Both the position numbers and the translations under genes were made by a program. A stretch of 64,000 nucleotides of DNA from positions 457,125 through 521,124 of the forward strand of contig QFXC01000007.1 of NCBI GenBank assembly GCA_003349885.1, in the 5' to 3' direction. The notes beneath the pieces were generated by a model. It was given only the letters and a program-made list of their open reading frames with translations, was not told the DNA's origin and searched no databases. Below are positions 29,262 through 38,503 of this stretch, piece after piece (position 1 is the first letter of the stretch; every line of letters begins with the position of its first letter). Source of the DNA: an endosymbiont of Galathealinum brachiosum. Lineage in GTDB: Bacteria > Pseudomonadota > Gammaproteobacteria > SZUA-229.

Positions 29262-29436
29262 AGAGGCGCAAAGTCACAGAATTTTTAATATATCATCGTC
29301 CCAGAATGTTTGTGCCTGGTACCCAGCAACCTTAAGGTTTAAAAGTCACTGGATTCCCGACACAAGCATTCGGAGATGACAGATTAAATAATGTTTTAAC
29401 TATTATTTTTCTCTGTGTCTGCGCGTCTTCGCGTCA
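29262..29436. repeat. Spacer with decayed dispersed repeats (copy B)
   Basis: The cbbO-cbbQ spacer holds three repeat remnants. One is GCAGAGGCGCAAAGTCACAG at 29262-29281. Another is copy B of the CTGGATTCCCGACACAAGC element at 29347-29380. The last is TTCTCTGTGTCTGCGCGTCT at 29409-29428, which is close to the reverse complement of the first. This suggests an old insertion between the two genes. Confidence 0.5.
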
Positions 29437-29443
29437 AAAAATA

Positions 29444-30271
29444 TTAACCAAAAAATGTTTCAACAGCTGCGTTTAATGTATCACGCATATCCGGATCATC
29501 CGTTAAAGGTGTAACCATTGTCATACTACACGCATCTAATGGGTTTACGCCTTTAGCAATTAACTGACCTGAATAAACCAGTAAACGAGTAGATATACCT
29601 TCATCTAAACCGTGACCTTTCAGGTTGCGTGCACGATGTGCGATGTGAACTAATTTTTCAGCGGTTGCCATATCAACACCGGATTCTTTCGATACGATAT
29701 TGATTTCAGTGGCTTCTATCGGGTAATCAAAATCCATACCACCAAAACGTTGTTTAGTAGATTGTTTTAGATCTTTCATCAATGATTGATAGCCTGGATT
29801 ATAAGAAATAACCAGCTGAAAATCCGGGTGCGCCTGTATTAATTCACCTTTTTTATCTAAAGGTAATTGACGACGGTGATCGGTTAACGGGTGAATTACA
29901 ACCGTTGTATCCTGGCGTGCTTCTACAATTTCATCCAGATAACAAATAGCGCCCATACGAGCAGCTGTTGTTAATGGACCGTCCTGCCATTTAGTACCAT
30001 CTTTATCAAGCAGGAAACGACCTACCAGATCTGATGCCGTCATATCTTCATTACACGCAACGGTAATAAGAGGTTTACCCAGTTTCCATGCCATGTGCTC
30101 AACAAAGCGAGACTTACCACAACCTGTAGGACCTTTAATCATCATCGGCATACGTACATCATATGCAGATTCATATAACTTTATTTCATCACCAACTGCC
30201 TCGTAATAAGGCTCATCTTTGACTCTATATTGGTCTGCATCAACAACATTTTCAGTAACGGACATGGTCAC
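29444..30271 (-). CDS. cbbQ: RubisCO activase AAA+ protein CbbQ (MoxR family)
   Basis: A hexameric AAA+ ATPase of the MoxR group that drives CbbO-dependent RubisCO reactivation. Walker A is GPTGCGKSRF (about residues 47-56), Walker B is CYLDEIVEAR (about 110-119), and sensor 1 lies in VISYNPGY. The 275 residues match. The start MSVTENVVDADQY or MTMSVTENV is preceded by GAGAG. It lies between an unknown 103-residue ORF and cbbO. Confidence 0.95.
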   Translation of the reverse strand: MTMSVTENVVDADQYRVKDEPYYEAVGDEIKLYESAYDVRMPMMIKGPTGCGKSRFVEHMAWKLGKPLITVACNEDMTASDLVGRFLLDKDGTKWQDGPLTTAARMGAICYLDEIVEARQDTTVVIHPLTDHRRQLPLDKKGELIQAHPDFQLVISYNPGYQSLMKDLKQSTKQRFGGMDFDYPIEATEINIVSKESGVDMATAEKLVHIAHRARNLKGHGLDEGISTRLLVYSGQLIAKGVNPLDACSMTMVTPLTDDPDMRDTLNAAVETFFG

Positions 30272-30372
30272 TCTCTCTTAGTTTAGCTTAATCTTATGTT
30301 CTCAGTTTTTTTCTAAAATGCTTACATATATCGCAATCATAATCACGACATAGATAAAAACTTTACGAATAC

Positions 30373-30684
30373 TTATTTCTCATCCTCTGTTTCTACTTCT
30401 CCGTTCCAACCTGAAGCGCGAGCTTCTTTTATCGCTTTATCATGTATTCTTTTATGCTTTTCAGATAATTCAGGGGGTAGATTACTCACTAAGCAACCAT
30501 ATTTATCCCATTCTTTATTTACCTTATCTAATAAGGCATCAACACCCGCAAAATTCCAGCCTTCGCAGGTTTCTGTTTCTTCTATTAAACCAAATACCCA
30601 TGCATCACGAATAATTTTACCAATTGTGGTCATACCACCATTGACTTCGTTCTGAACACCAACATATTTATCAGGACGTGCCAT
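30373..30684 (-). CDS. Unknown 103-residue protein in the RubisCO operon
   Basis: I do not recognise a family. It is hydrophilic with no signal or membrane segment, a Trp-rich middle (KIIRDAWVFGLIEET, then CEGWNFAGVDALLDKVN) and an acidic tail. It lies after the terminator-like hairpin that follows cbbS and about 100 bases before cbbQ, so it is likely expressed with cbbQ and cbbO. Position suggests a role in RubisCO assembly or activation; that is inference. AGAGA precedes the ATG. Confidence 0.7.
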   Translation of the reverse strand: MARPDKYVGVQNEVNGGMTTIGKIIRDAWVFGLIEETETCEGWNFAGVDALLDKVNKEWDKYGCLVSNLPPELSEKHKRIHDKAIKEARASGWNGEVETEDEK

Positions 30685-30724
30685 ATCAAATCTCTTTTAT
30701 TAGTTAATATATTGTGAATTATAG

Positions 30725-30765
30725 GGAAAAAAGCCTCTGACAGATATACGTCCGGCAGAGGCTTT
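30725..30765 (-). terminator. Terminator-like hairpin after cbbS
   Basis: On the minus strand, AAGCCTCTG and CAGAGGCTT form a 9-bp stem around a long loop, followed by TTTTTTCCC. It lies between cbbS and the cbbQ/O part of the operon. It could be a partial terminator that lets the abundant enzyme mRNA end while some transcripts read on. Confidence 0.85.
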
Positions 30766-30794
30766 AACGTACTTTAGATATTACCTAAGCGACC

Positions 30795-31154
30795 TTATAC
30801 AGAAACGCCGCGGTGAAGAACCATAGCTGTACCAGCAGACTGTGCAAAGTTATCAAAGCCCAACAGACGAACGTGGTTCTCTGGGTGTGCTTTATGACAA
30901 GCTTCAACTTCAGCCAGGATAGCATCAACGTCTGTTTCACCAAACATAGGTAGCTTCCACATGTACCAGTAGTTGCTTATTGCGTGAGCTGGTTCTGTAT
31001 GTTCAATACCAGGGTTCCAGCCTTTATCTACAATGTACTGAATCTGAGCACGAATCGACTCAGCAGTTAATGTAGGAAGGTAAGAAAAAGTTTCATATTT
31101 ACGGCTTATAGCAGCATCGCCTAAGCTTGATTCATAATCTTGTACATCACTCAT
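30795..31154 (-). CDS. cbbS: RubisCO small subunit
   Basis: Small subunit of form I ribulose-bisphosphate carboxylase. The 119 residues show the usual order: [10 protein letters not shown] near the start, then [15 protein letters not shown] and [13 protein letters not shown], and a C-terminal [24 protein letters not shown] precedes the ATG. It lies just downstream of cbbL with a perfect stem-loop in between. Confidence 0.98.
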   Translation of the reverse strand: MSDVQDYESSLGDAAISRKYETFSYLPTLTAESIRAQIQYIVDKGWNPGIEHTEPAHAISNYWYMWKLPMFGETDVDAILAEVEACHKAHPENHVRLLGFDNFAQSAGTAMVLHRGVSV

Positions 31155-31193
31155 GTGATTTACTCCAAAAAATTAGTTAAATTTGATTAAGCA

Positions 31194-31220
31194 GCAAGGT
31201 ATTGAAGCTCAATACCTTGC
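31194..31220. other. Perfect stem-loop between cbbL and cbbS
   Basis: A 12-bp perfect stem, GCAAGGTATTGA with its complement, around a 3-base loop. There is no following T run on the minus strand, so it is more likely an mRNA-stabilising or processing hairpin than a terminator. Confidence 0.75.
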
Positions 31221-31244
31221 GCTTGATGATTAAGTCGGAGTTGC

Positions 31245-32663
31245 TTATTTATGAGCAACGTCGATTTTATCAACCGTATCAAACTCGAATTTGATCTCTT
31301 TCCATGTTTCCATAGCAATTTTAAGCTCTGGACTATGAGAAGCAGCTTTAGTAAGGATATCCTTACCTTCTTTCTCAAGCTCAACACCTGAGTTACGTGC
31401 TTCAACACAAGCTTCAACCGCAACACGGTTAGCAGCAGCGCCTGCAGCGTTACCCCAAGGGTGACCCAATGTACCGCCACCGAACTGTAAGCAAGAGTCA
31501 TCACCGAAGATGCTAACTAATGCAGGCATGTGCCATACGTGGATACCACCAGATGCAACCGGGATAACACCAGGCATTGAACCCCAGTCCTGGTCGAAGA
31601 AGATACCGCGTGAACGATCTTCTTTGATGTATGAATCACGCATGATGTCGATCCAACCTAATGTAGCGTCACGGTCGCCTTCAAGCTTACCAACAACAGT
31701 ACCTGAATGAAGGTGATCACCACCAGACAGACGTAATACTTTAGTTAATACGCGGAAGTGAATACCGTGGTGCGGGTTACGATCAAGTACAGCGTGCATT
31801 GCACGGTGAATGTGTAACAACATACCATTATCTTGACACCATTGTGCCAACTGAGTATTCGCAGACAGACCACCCGTCAGGTAATCGTGCATGATGATAG
31901 GTGCGCCAATTTCTTTAGCATATTCAGCACGCTTCATCATTTCATCTGAAGTAGGAGCTGTAACGTTTAAGTAGTGACCCTTACGCTCACCCGTTTCAGC
32001 TTCTGCTTTGTGGATTGCTTCCATTACGAAGTCAAAACGATGTCTCCAGCGCATGAATGGCTGTGAGTTAACGTTTTCGTCATCTTTAGTGAAGTCAAGA
32101 CCACCACGAAGACCTTCATAACATGCGCGACCGTAGTTCTTAGCAGACAGACCAAGCTTAGGCTTGATTGTGCAACCCAGAAGAGGACGACCATATTTGT
32201 TCAGAATGTCACGTTCAACCTGAATACCCTGTGGTGGACCATTACATGTCATTACATATGCAACAGGGAAACGGATATCTTCTAAACGAAGTGCACGTAG
32301 TGCTTTAAAGCCGAATACGTTACCAACTAATGAAGTAAGGATGTTTACAACAGAACCTTCTTCGAATAAATCGATTGGGTAAGCAACGAAAGCGTAGAAA
32401 CAAGTGTCATCACCTGGTACGTCTTCGATCGCGTAGCAACGGCCTTTATAGTAATCAAGGTCAGTTAAAAGGTCAGTCCATACAGTCGTCCATGTACCCG
32501 TTGAAGATTCAGCGGCAACAGCTGCTGCTACTTCTTCACGAGGAACACCGTCCTGTGGAGTGATTTTAAAACAAGCCAGGATATCTGTTTCTTTAACAGA
32601 GTATTCTGGTGTCCAGTACGTTTCGCGGTATTCTTTAACACCAGCGCTATAAGTCTTTGCCAT
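31245..32663 (-). CDS. cbbL: RubisCO large subunit, form I
   Basis: Catalytic subunit of ribulose-1,5-bisphosphate carboxylase/oxygenase. Active-site residues are visible: Lys167 in TIKPKLG, and the carbamylated Lys193 with Asp195 and Glu196 in [22 protein letters not shown] and [10 protein letters not shown] are also intact. At 472 residues it is full length. I set the start at the ATG at 32663, preceded by GAGGAAACC; a longer frame from 32690 adds residues not found in RubisCO. Company with cbbQ and cbbO fits the non-carboxysomal form IA type. The intergenic region to cbbR carries the likely promoter. Confidence 0.98.
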   Translation of the reverse strand: MAKTYSAGVKEYRETYWTPEYSVKETDILACFKITPQDGVPREEVAAAVAAESSTGTWTTVWTDLLTDLDYYKGRCYAIEDVPGDDTCFYAFVAYPIDLFEEGSVVNILTSLVGNVFGFKALRALRLEDIRFPVAYVMTCNGPPQGIQVERDILNKYGRPLLGCTIKPKLGLSAKNYGRACYEGLRGGLDFTKDDENVNSQPFMRWRHRFDFVMEAIHKAEAETGERKGHYLNVTAPTSDEMMKRAEYAKEIGAPIIMHDYLTGGLSANTQLAQWCQDNGMLLHIHRAMHAVLDRNPHHGIHFRVLTKVLRLSGGDHLHSGTVVGKLEGDRDATLGWIDIMRDSYIKEDRSRGIFFDQDWGSMPGVIPVASGGIHVWHMPALVSIFGDDSCLQFGGGTLGHPWGNAAGAAANRVAVEACVEARNSGVELEKEGKDILTKAASHSPELKIAMETWKEIKFEFDTVDKIDVAHK

Positions 32664-32864
32664 GTTGGTTTCCTCGACAGTTACTATCAATAATTCCGAA
32701 CAACCTCTTTTTAGGGGGAGAATCAGAATTAAGTATTTTTTACCTAGAACACCTCAACAAAAGGTGATGTAAATTAGGCAGAACCGAAATATAGGCGTAT
32801 TTATTCATTTAAGAAAATTACTTTTTGTTATAAAATACATTTACATTTGTTTATGGTTCGAATT
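32664..32864. promoter_or_regulatory. cbbL/cbbR divergent regulatory region
   Basis: This 201-base AT-rich spacer separates divergent cbbL and cbbR. A TTA-N7-TTA element (32818-32830) fits the loose TNA-N7-TNA pattern of CbbR-bound sites, close to cbbR as in autoregulated LysR systems. TATAAAAT-type sequence follows it. The exact promoters are not clear by eye. Confidence 0.5.
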
Positions 32865-33776
32865 ATGCATCTTACTTTTCAACAATTAAAATTATTTGAA
32901 TCGGTCTCCAGACTGGGCAGTTATACACGAGCTGCTGAAGAACTATTTCTTACGCAACCTGCTGTTTCTATTCAGATTAAACGCCTTGAAGAACAGACCG
33001 GATTACCACTTTTTGAAAAAGTGGGTAAGAAAATTTTCCTCACGGCTGCCGGCAAAGCCATGTACGAAGCAAGCAGCGATATTTTAAATAGAGTTGATTC
33101 ATTAAAAAATTCAATAGAAGAACTAAAAGGTGAAGTTAAAGGTCCTCTCCATTTATCTGTAGTGACCACCGCAAAATATTTCTTACCTAATTTATTAGGC
33201 ACCTTTTTACAAAAATATCCAGATGTAGAGCCCAAATTAAAATTCACTAACCGTGCACGGGTTATTGAGCGATTGATGAATAATGATGATGATTTTGTCA
33301 TTATGGGGCAGGTACCAAAAGATGATAATTTGGAAACCTACCCGTTCCTTAATAATATTCTCGGTATTGTTGCCTCTGCTGGCCATCCCTTAGCAAATAA
33401 AAAACATATCACGTTAAAAGAATTAGCCAGGCAACGATTCCTAATACGTGAATCGGGTTCAGGAACACGCTACGTATTTGATAATTTACTGAAAGAGCAC
33501 GGAGTTGAAATAGAGCCTTATATGGAGCTGGGTAGTAGTGAAGCAATTAAACAGGCTGTTATGGCGGGGTTAGGCATCGCTGTTCTTTCACTGCATAGTG
33601 TGCAATTAGAGCGTGAGGTCAATAAATTAACCGTGCTTAATGTAGAGGGCTTCCCTTTAAAACGACGCTGGTACGCGGTTCACCTGAAAGGCAGAAAGCT
33701 TTCTCTGGTTGCTAGAACATTTCTCGAATATATTCTTGAAGAAAGCCATAAAATTATCAAGGTCAAGTTTGATTAA
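32865..33776 (+). CDS. cbbR: LysR-family regulator CbbR
   Basis: The N-terminal helix-turn-helix (about residues 1-60: FQQLKLFESVSRLGSYTRAA, then TQPAVSIQIKRLEEQTG) and a periplasmic-binding-like effector domain make it a LysR activator. The divergent position next to cbbL marks it as CbbR, which controls Calvin-cycle genes in response to metabolites. The start at 32865 gives MHLTFQQL, the usual N-terminus; earlier in-frame ATG (32853) and TTG (32847) are possible. No strong ribosome site is seen. Confidence 0.93.
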   Translation: MHLTFQQLKLFESVSRLGSYTRAAEELFLTQPAVSIQIKRLEEQTGLPLFEKVGKKIFLTAAGKAMYEASSDILNRVDSLKNSIEELKGEVKGPLHLSVVTTAKYFLPNLLGTFLQKYPDVEPKLKFTNRARVIERLMNNDDDFVIMGQVPKDDNLETYPFLNNILGIVASAGHPLANKKHITLKELARQRFLIRESGSGTRYVFDNLLKEHGVEIEPYMELGSSEAIKQAVMAGLGIAVLSLHSVQLEREVNKLTVLNVEGFPLKRRWYAVHLKGRKLSLVARTFLEYILEESHKIIKVKFD

Positions 33777-33814
33777 AATCAGGCAGAAAGTATTCAGTCT
33801 CTTAAATCAAACTT

Positions 33815-34264
33815 TTATTTAATCATCGTATCCAATTCCACAATAAGCTCATCTAACTGATCAGGATGAATATATTCTTCTGACAAAGCAAAACCCTCAA
33901 CGGATATCCCCGCCTGTTTTACACTATTGTTATCACCACTGATAAGCGGGTGCCATTCAGGCAGCTCTTTACCTTCAGATATTAATCTGTAAGCACAGGT
34001 TTGTGGAAGCCATCGATATTCTTCCAGCTCCATTTGACGAACTGCCAGACATTCCGGCTCTCTGAATTTACGATTACTGTAGTCTTTGCAACGACAGGTC
34101 TCAATATCGAGCAAACGACAACTCGCACGGGTAAAATGCAATTCCCCGCTATCTTCATCTTCCAGTTTTAATAAACAGCAACGCGCACAACCATCACAAA
34201 GTGACTCCCACTGCTGATCTGTCATTTCTTTTAACGATTTTTCTACCCAGAAAGGTTTTTTCAT
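33815..34264 (-). CDS. ycgN: YcgN-family cysteine cluster protein
   Basis: UPF0260/YcgN type. The cysteine pattern CDGCARCC near residue 24, then CRLLDIETCRC and CLAVR, is characteristic of this family, a possible metal or Fe-S cluster-binding group. The 149 residues match. It begins 4 bases after the stop of the VOC gene, so the two form an operon. The function is not established. Confidence 0.9.
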   Translation of the reverse strand: MKKPFWVEKSLKEMTDQQWESLCDGCARCCLLKLEDEDSGELHFTRASCRLLDIETCRCKDYSNRKFREPECLAVRQMELEEYRWLPQTCAYRLISEGKELPEWHPLISGDNNSVKQAGISVEGFALSEEYIHPDQLDELIVELDTMIK

Positions 34265-34268
34265 TAGC

Positions 34269-34637
34269 TTATTGTTGAATCAACTCTATGCCATTTCCAT
34301 CAGGATCACGGAAAAACAAAGCCTGACGACCCGATTTACTTTTCGTGTAATAAATCGAGCGAGCTATTAACAATTGCTCAATCTCAGTTAAATTATCAAC
34401 GGATAACGCCAAATGACGGTCTCTGCCCCCATGCTCAGGTCGATTATCCACAGAATCCGGATTTGGCACCTCTAATAAATGAATCTGCTGCTCACCAACA
34501 GTGAACCATGCGCCGGGAAAACCCAGTGTTGGGCGATCATTACATAACTCAAGTCCTAATACGTCCTGATAGAAGCGCACCGATACCTGTGTATCCGCAA
34601 CAACCATACTTATATGATGAAATGATAAAACAGCCAC
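34269..34637 (-). CDS. VOC-family (glyoxalase/bleomycin-resistance fold) protein
   Basis: A 122-residue single VOC module: FHHISMVVADTQVSVRFYQ at the start, HLALSVDN in the middle and FFRDPDGNGIELIQQ at the end, with His and Glu metal ligands at the usual positions. It could be a glyoxalase I-like or another small-molecule lyase or dioxygenase; the sequence does not decide. It leads the operon with ycgN. Confidence 0.87.
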   Translation of the reverse strand: MAVLSFHHISMVVADTQVSVRFYQDVLGLELCNDRPTLGFPGAWFTVGEQQIHLLEVPNPDSVDNRPEHGGRDRHLALSVDNLTEIEQLLIARSIYYTKSKSGRQALFFRDPDGNGIELIQQ

Positions 34638-34701
34638 TTTGCCCCCAGTTTTGCGTATAATAAGCCGCCACTAACGGCCTCAGTATTAAATAGCATTCTA
34701 C

Positions 34702-35898
34702 ATGAACCCAGATCTCAATCATCTACATCCTTACCCTTTTGAAAAACTGGCTAAGCTAAAAGCAGGCATTTCACCTAATAACGAGTTAGCGCATATCGCT
34801 CTATCCATAGGCGAACCTAAACATGAGCCACCGGCCTTTGTGCTTGAAGAACTGGTAAATTCATTAAGTAAAATAGCTAATTACCCTTTAACTAAGGGCA
34901 CACCTGAATTACGTCAATCTATTGCTAACTGGTTAACACACCGCTTTAAATTACCGGCTGATAGTCTGGATATTGAAAAGAACATATTGCCGGTTAATGG
35001 AACCCGTGAAGCTTTATTTGCGTTTGCTCAGGCAATGATCAAACGCGGAGACAATGCTCTAGTCTGTATGCCAAATCCGTTTTATCAAATTTACGAAGGC
35101 GCGGCTATTTTAGCGGGTGCTGAACCCTACTTTTATAACACTACGGCTGATACAAACTATCTGCCCGACTTTGAAGCTATTGAGGATACAACCTGGCAAC
35201 GCTGTCAGTTAATTTATATTTGCACACCTGGCAACCCAACCGGATCTGTTATTTCAAAACAGCAGATGCAGTGGTTAATTAATAAAGCAGAAGAGTTTGA
35301 TTTTATTATTGCTTCAGATGAGTGTTATTCAGAAATCTATTTTGACGATGAAAAACCACCCTGCGGATTATTAGAAGCTGCAGCTGAAATGGGCAACACA
35401 GATTATAAACGTTGTGTTGTTTTTCATAGTTTATCCAAGCGCTCTAACCTGCCTGGTTTAAGATCCGGCTTTGTCGCAGGTGACGCTGATATTATGCAGG
35501 CATTTTTAAAATACCGCACCTATCACGGCTGTGCTATGTCAGGCCATCATCAATATGCCAGCATTTGCGCATGGGATGATGAACAACATGTTATTGATAG
35601 CCGAGCGATTTACAGAGAAAAATTTAAAACTGTATTAGAGATAATTTCGCCTGTTATGGACGTTAAGTTACCTGATGCAGGCTTTTATCTGTGGCCCAGA
35701 ACACCAATAGCAGACACGGATTTTGCACAACAGTTATTTGCTGAAAAAAACATTACCGTATTACCCGGGCAATATTTATCACGCACCGCGAATAATATTA
35801 ATCCTGGCGAAAACCATATTCGTATGGCTCTAGTAGCAACACTTGAAGAAACTACTGAAGCTGCACATCGTATTAAACACTTTTTAGAAACACGCTAA
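34702..35898 (+). CDS. dapC: N-succinyl-diaminopimelate aminotransferase
   Basis: A PLP-dependent fold-type I transaminase of lysine/peptidoglycan precursor synthesis. The PLP Lys is in [27 protein letters not shown] and [11 protein letters not shown] are the usual binding motifs. The start [16 protein letters not shown] is typical of DapC. It lies 19 bases before dapD and acts in the next step, which firms the call. Confidence 0.94.
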   Translation: MNPDLNHLHPYPFEKLAKLKAGISPNNELAHIALSIGEPKHEPPAFVLEELVNSLSKIANYPLTKGTPELRQSIANWLTHRFKLPADSLDIEKNILPVNGTREALFAFAQAMIKRGDNALVCMPNPFYQIYEGAAILAGAEPYFYNTTADTNYLPDFEAIEDTTWQRCQLIYICTPGNPTGSVISKQQMQWLINKAEEFDFIIASDECYSEIYFDDEKPPCGLLEAAAEMGNTDYKRCVVFHSLSKRSNLPGLRSGFVAGDADIMQAFLKYRTYHGCAMSGHHQYASICAWDDEQHVIDSRAIYREKFKTVLEIISPVMDVKLPDAGFYLWPRTPIADTDFAQQLFAEKNITVLPGQYLSRTANNINPGENHIRMALVATLEETTEAAHRIKHFLETR

Positions 35899-35917
35899 AA
35901 ATCTATCGGAGATCTCT

Positions 35918-36742
35918 ATGAGCGATTTACAAAACACAATTGAAGAGGCATTTGAACGCCGCGCAGACATTACACCTCGTAACGTTGAAACACACGTACG
36001 TGAAGCCGTAGAAGAATGCATAAATATGCTTGATTCTGGCGCTGCACGTGTTGCTGAAAAAACAGGTGACGACTGGACAGTTAATGAATGGTTAAAAAAA
36101 GCAGTTTTACTTTCTTTTCGTATCAATGATAACGAATTTATTAAAGGTGGTTTCACTAACTACTACGACAAAGTTGAATCAAAATTTGCTGATTACAACA
36201 CAAAGGATTTCCGCGAATCAGGTGCACGAGTAGTACCACCTGCAACAGCACGTAAAGGCTCATACATTGCGCCTAATGTTGTGCTTATGCCATCTTATGT
36301 AAATATTGGCGCATACGTAGATAGCGGTACAATGGTAGACACATGGGCAACGGTTGGTTCATGCGCACAAATTGGTAAAAACGTTCACCTGTCTGGTGGT
36401 GTTGGTATTGGTGGTGTTTTAGAACCGTTACAGGCAGCGCCTACTATTATCGAAGACAACTGCTTTATCGGTGCACGTTCAGAAGTAGTTGAAGGTGTTA
36501 TTGTTGAAGAAGGTTCTGTTATTTCAATGGGTGTTTACATTGGCCAGAGCACAAAAATCTTTAACCGCGAAACCGGTGAAATCACTTATGGTCGCATCCC
36601 TAAAGGTTCCGTTGTTGTTTCTGGTAACTTACCATCTAAAGATGGAACATACAGCCTTTACTGCGCAGTTATTGTTAAGCAGGTTGATGCTAAGACTTTA
36701 AGCAAGACGGGTCTTAACCAGTTACTTCGTGATATTGAATAA
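35918..36742 (+). CDS. dapD: 2,3,4,5-tetrahydropyridine-2,6-dicarboxylate N-succinyltransferase
   Basis: Transfers succinyl from succinyl-CoA to tetrahydrodipicolinate in the lysine pathway. The 274 residues show the N-terminal helical part, then a left-handed beta-helix with hexapeptide repeats ([20 protein letters not shown], later IGGVLEPLQ) and the RSEVVEG segment. CGGAGAT precedes the ATG. Together with dapC it forms a two-gene operon. Confidence 0.97.
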   Translation: MSDLQNTIEEAFERRADITPRNVETHVREAVEECINMLDSGAARVAEKTGDDWTVNEWLKKAVLLSFRINDNEFIKGGFTNYYDKVESKFADYNTKDFRESGARVVPPATARKGSYIAPNVVLMPSYVNIGAYVDSGTMVDTWATVGSCAQIGKNVHLSGGVGIGGVLEPLQAAPTIIEDNCFIGARSEVVEGVIVEEGSVISMGVYIGQSTKIFNRETGEITYGRIPKGSVVVSGNLPSKDGTYSLYCAVIVKQVDAKTLSKTGLNQLLRDIE

Positions 36743-36751
36743 TTAGAAAAC

Positions 36752-36812
36752 AATCGTTTTTTTGCTCGTAAATTCACATGCATTTAAGTGTTTATTTACG
36801 AGCAATACGATT
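36752..36812. terminator. Large hairpin between convergent dapD and ABC permease genes
   Basis: A 12-bp inner stem TTGCTCGTAAAT / ATTTACGAGCAA and an outer AATCGT / ACGATT pair flank a roughly 20-base loop. It lies in the gap between the convergent genes and is likely a shared terminator. Confidence 0.75.
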
Positions 36813-36833
36813 TCATAATTTTTTACAATCACA

Positions 36834-37589
36834 TTATTTTTTAATTTTTCTATAAGCTAAAAATAATATCGCCGAAAGCGCAAGACTATAAACAATCATT
36901 GCTCCCGCGGGTAAATCAAATACCGCTGCAAAAAACAGCCCCAATATATAACCGACCACACTGACCATATAACCGTAAATCAAAGCATATTCAGACACAT
37001 TTCTTATCGCCAATGCTGGAAATATCAAGCTTGCAAAAACAAGATAAATACCCACTAACTGAACCGATGCAGTAATTGTCACCGCAAATAATAAATAAAA
37101 GATAAGCGAACTAACACGTTGGGCATAAGCAAACCATAAACCAAGAATCACCGAATACAATATAACCACTGGAATGATTTGATCGAAGCTAACCCAAAGA
37201 ATCTGACCGACCAGTAAATCCTTTAATTGATCACCACCGTGGGGATTTGTTGCTAATAGTAAAACACTGCCACTAGAAGCTAGAATAAATAATGACCCTA
37301 TCAAGGGCTCCTGTATTTTTGGCCAATGTTTATCCGAATAATTAAGGAACAACACACCCACTATTGCAGCACTTATCGCCACCAACTGAACCTGCCATCC
37401 ACCCGGCTCCCAGTCAAAACTATATGCAATAATAAGCCCCAGGCCGGCAACCTGCGCAATAGCCAAATCAAGAAAAATAATACCTCGTCGCAATACACGC
37501 TGCCCTAAGGGTACATGCGTGGCAGTCACTAATAAGCCAGCAATTAATGCCGGACCAAGTATGCTCCATTGAACAGCAGACCAGTTCAC
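36834..37589 (-). CDS. Metal ABC transporter permease (ZnuB/TroC-type)
   Basis: A 251-residue inner-membrane permease with about eight hydrophobic segments, of the zinc/manganese ABC-3 family. The start LGPALIAGLLVTATHVPLG and the segment LVGQILWVSFDQI are typical. Its first bases overlap the end of the binding-protein gene by 4 bases (ATGA), so they are coupled. No ATPase gene is adjacent or anywhere in this window, so the transporter needs one from elsewhere. Confidence 0.9.
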   Translation of the reverse strand: MNWSAVQWSILGPALIAGLLVTATHVPLGQRVLRRGIIFLDLAIAQVAGLGLIIAYSFDWEPGGWQVQLVAISAAIVGVLFLNYSDKHWPKIQEPLIGSLFILASSGSVLLLATNPHGGDQLKDLLVGQILWVSFDQIIPVVILYSVILGLWFAYAQRVSSLIFYLLFAVTITASVQLVGIYLVFASLIFPALAIRNVSEYALIYGYMVSVVGYILGLFFAAVFDLPAGAMIVYSLALSAILFLAYRKIKK

Positions 37590-38491
37590 AGAAGCCCGCT
37601 TTTTAACTTTTCAATAGTGATTGAAAACAAATCAAATAAATCATTTACCTGATCAGCTCCACCCACTGTATAAGGTAATTCAACTACCGGGGTATTAGTG
37701 ATTTGAGAAAGGCGTTTCGCTGCTTTGGTAGATTGATAGGGTGTATGCACAATCATGTCTACCGGCTTTGCTGTTACCAATTGTTTTAACAAAACGAGAT
37801 GACCGGGGGTTGCCGGCAAACCCGGTTTAGGCTCAAGCGCTCCGGCTATTTCAATACCTAACCAGTCAAACAGATATACCCAGTCCCGGTGATGCACAAC
37901 GATACGCTTACCCTGCAATGCACTCGCTTGCTGTTTCCATTGTAAGATGGCCTGTTGCCAGCGCTGAGTAAAATCATCAAATCGTAACTGATAATATTCA
38001 GCACCTTGCGGGTCAACCTGCTTTAAACGAACCATCAAAGCCTTAGCAATGATTTGTATTCGACGTGGATCAAGGTGTACATGCGGATTTCCCGCTTCAT
38101 GCACATCCCCCATCGAACGATCAGTATCTATAGGCACATCCAGTCGCTCTACCATTTTTGCTGCTTCAAAGTGCCCGATTTTACCTGGCATTAACCGCTG
38201 ATTACTCACCTGTCTTAACAGTATGGGTAACCAGCCAGCCTCCAGATCTGCTCCACTACACACCACCAGATCTGCCTTACGTATTTTGGAAATCAGACCT
38301 GGGCGCGCTTCTATATGATGTGGATCCTGATAAGCCGTAGTCGCTGCATAACTACTCAGTCTCTCCCCACCAAGTTCATCCACCAGTGAGGCCCATTCTG
38401 GCTCACAGGCAAACACATTTATTTCTGCCATAAGTGACGTACTGATAAACAGCATAACCACAATTGATAAAGATCGAATGCAGGTTTTCAT
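37586..38491 (-). CDS. Metal-binding ABC transporter substrate protein (ZnuA-like)
   Basis: A periplasmic cluster-9 binding protein. The signal peptide (MKTCIRSLSIVVMLFISTSL) ends near MAE. Likely metal ligands are a His in PHHIEARPG, a His in GNPHVHLDP and a His in VVHHRDWVY, plus a late Asp. It lacks the His-rich loop of many zinc-specific members, so Zn or Mn is possible. It overlaps the permease and follows the porin gene by 12 bases. Confidence 0.9.
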   Translation of the reverse strand: MKTCIRSLSIVVMLFISTSLMAEINVFACEPEWASLVDELGGERLSSYAATTAYQDPHHIEARPGLISKIRKADLVVCSGADLEAGWLPILLRQVSNQRLMPGKIGHFEAAKMVERLDVPIDTDRSMGDVHEAGNPHVHLDPRRIQIIAKALMVRLKQVDPQGAEYYQLRFDDFTQRWQQAILQWKQQASALQGKRIVVHHRDWVYLFDWLGIEIAGALEPKPGLPATPGHLVLLKQLVTAKPVDMIVHTPYQSTKAAKRLSQITNTPVVELPYTVGGADQVNDLFDLFSITIEKLKSGLL

Positions 38492-38503
38492 TTATTATTT
38501 TCC

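Noticed and set aside
31187..31504. A 105-residue minus-strand open frame across the cbbL 3' end
   Set aside because: It lies in another frame of cbbL and the spacer, with a Leu/Arg/Lys-rich composition typical of a shadow frame.
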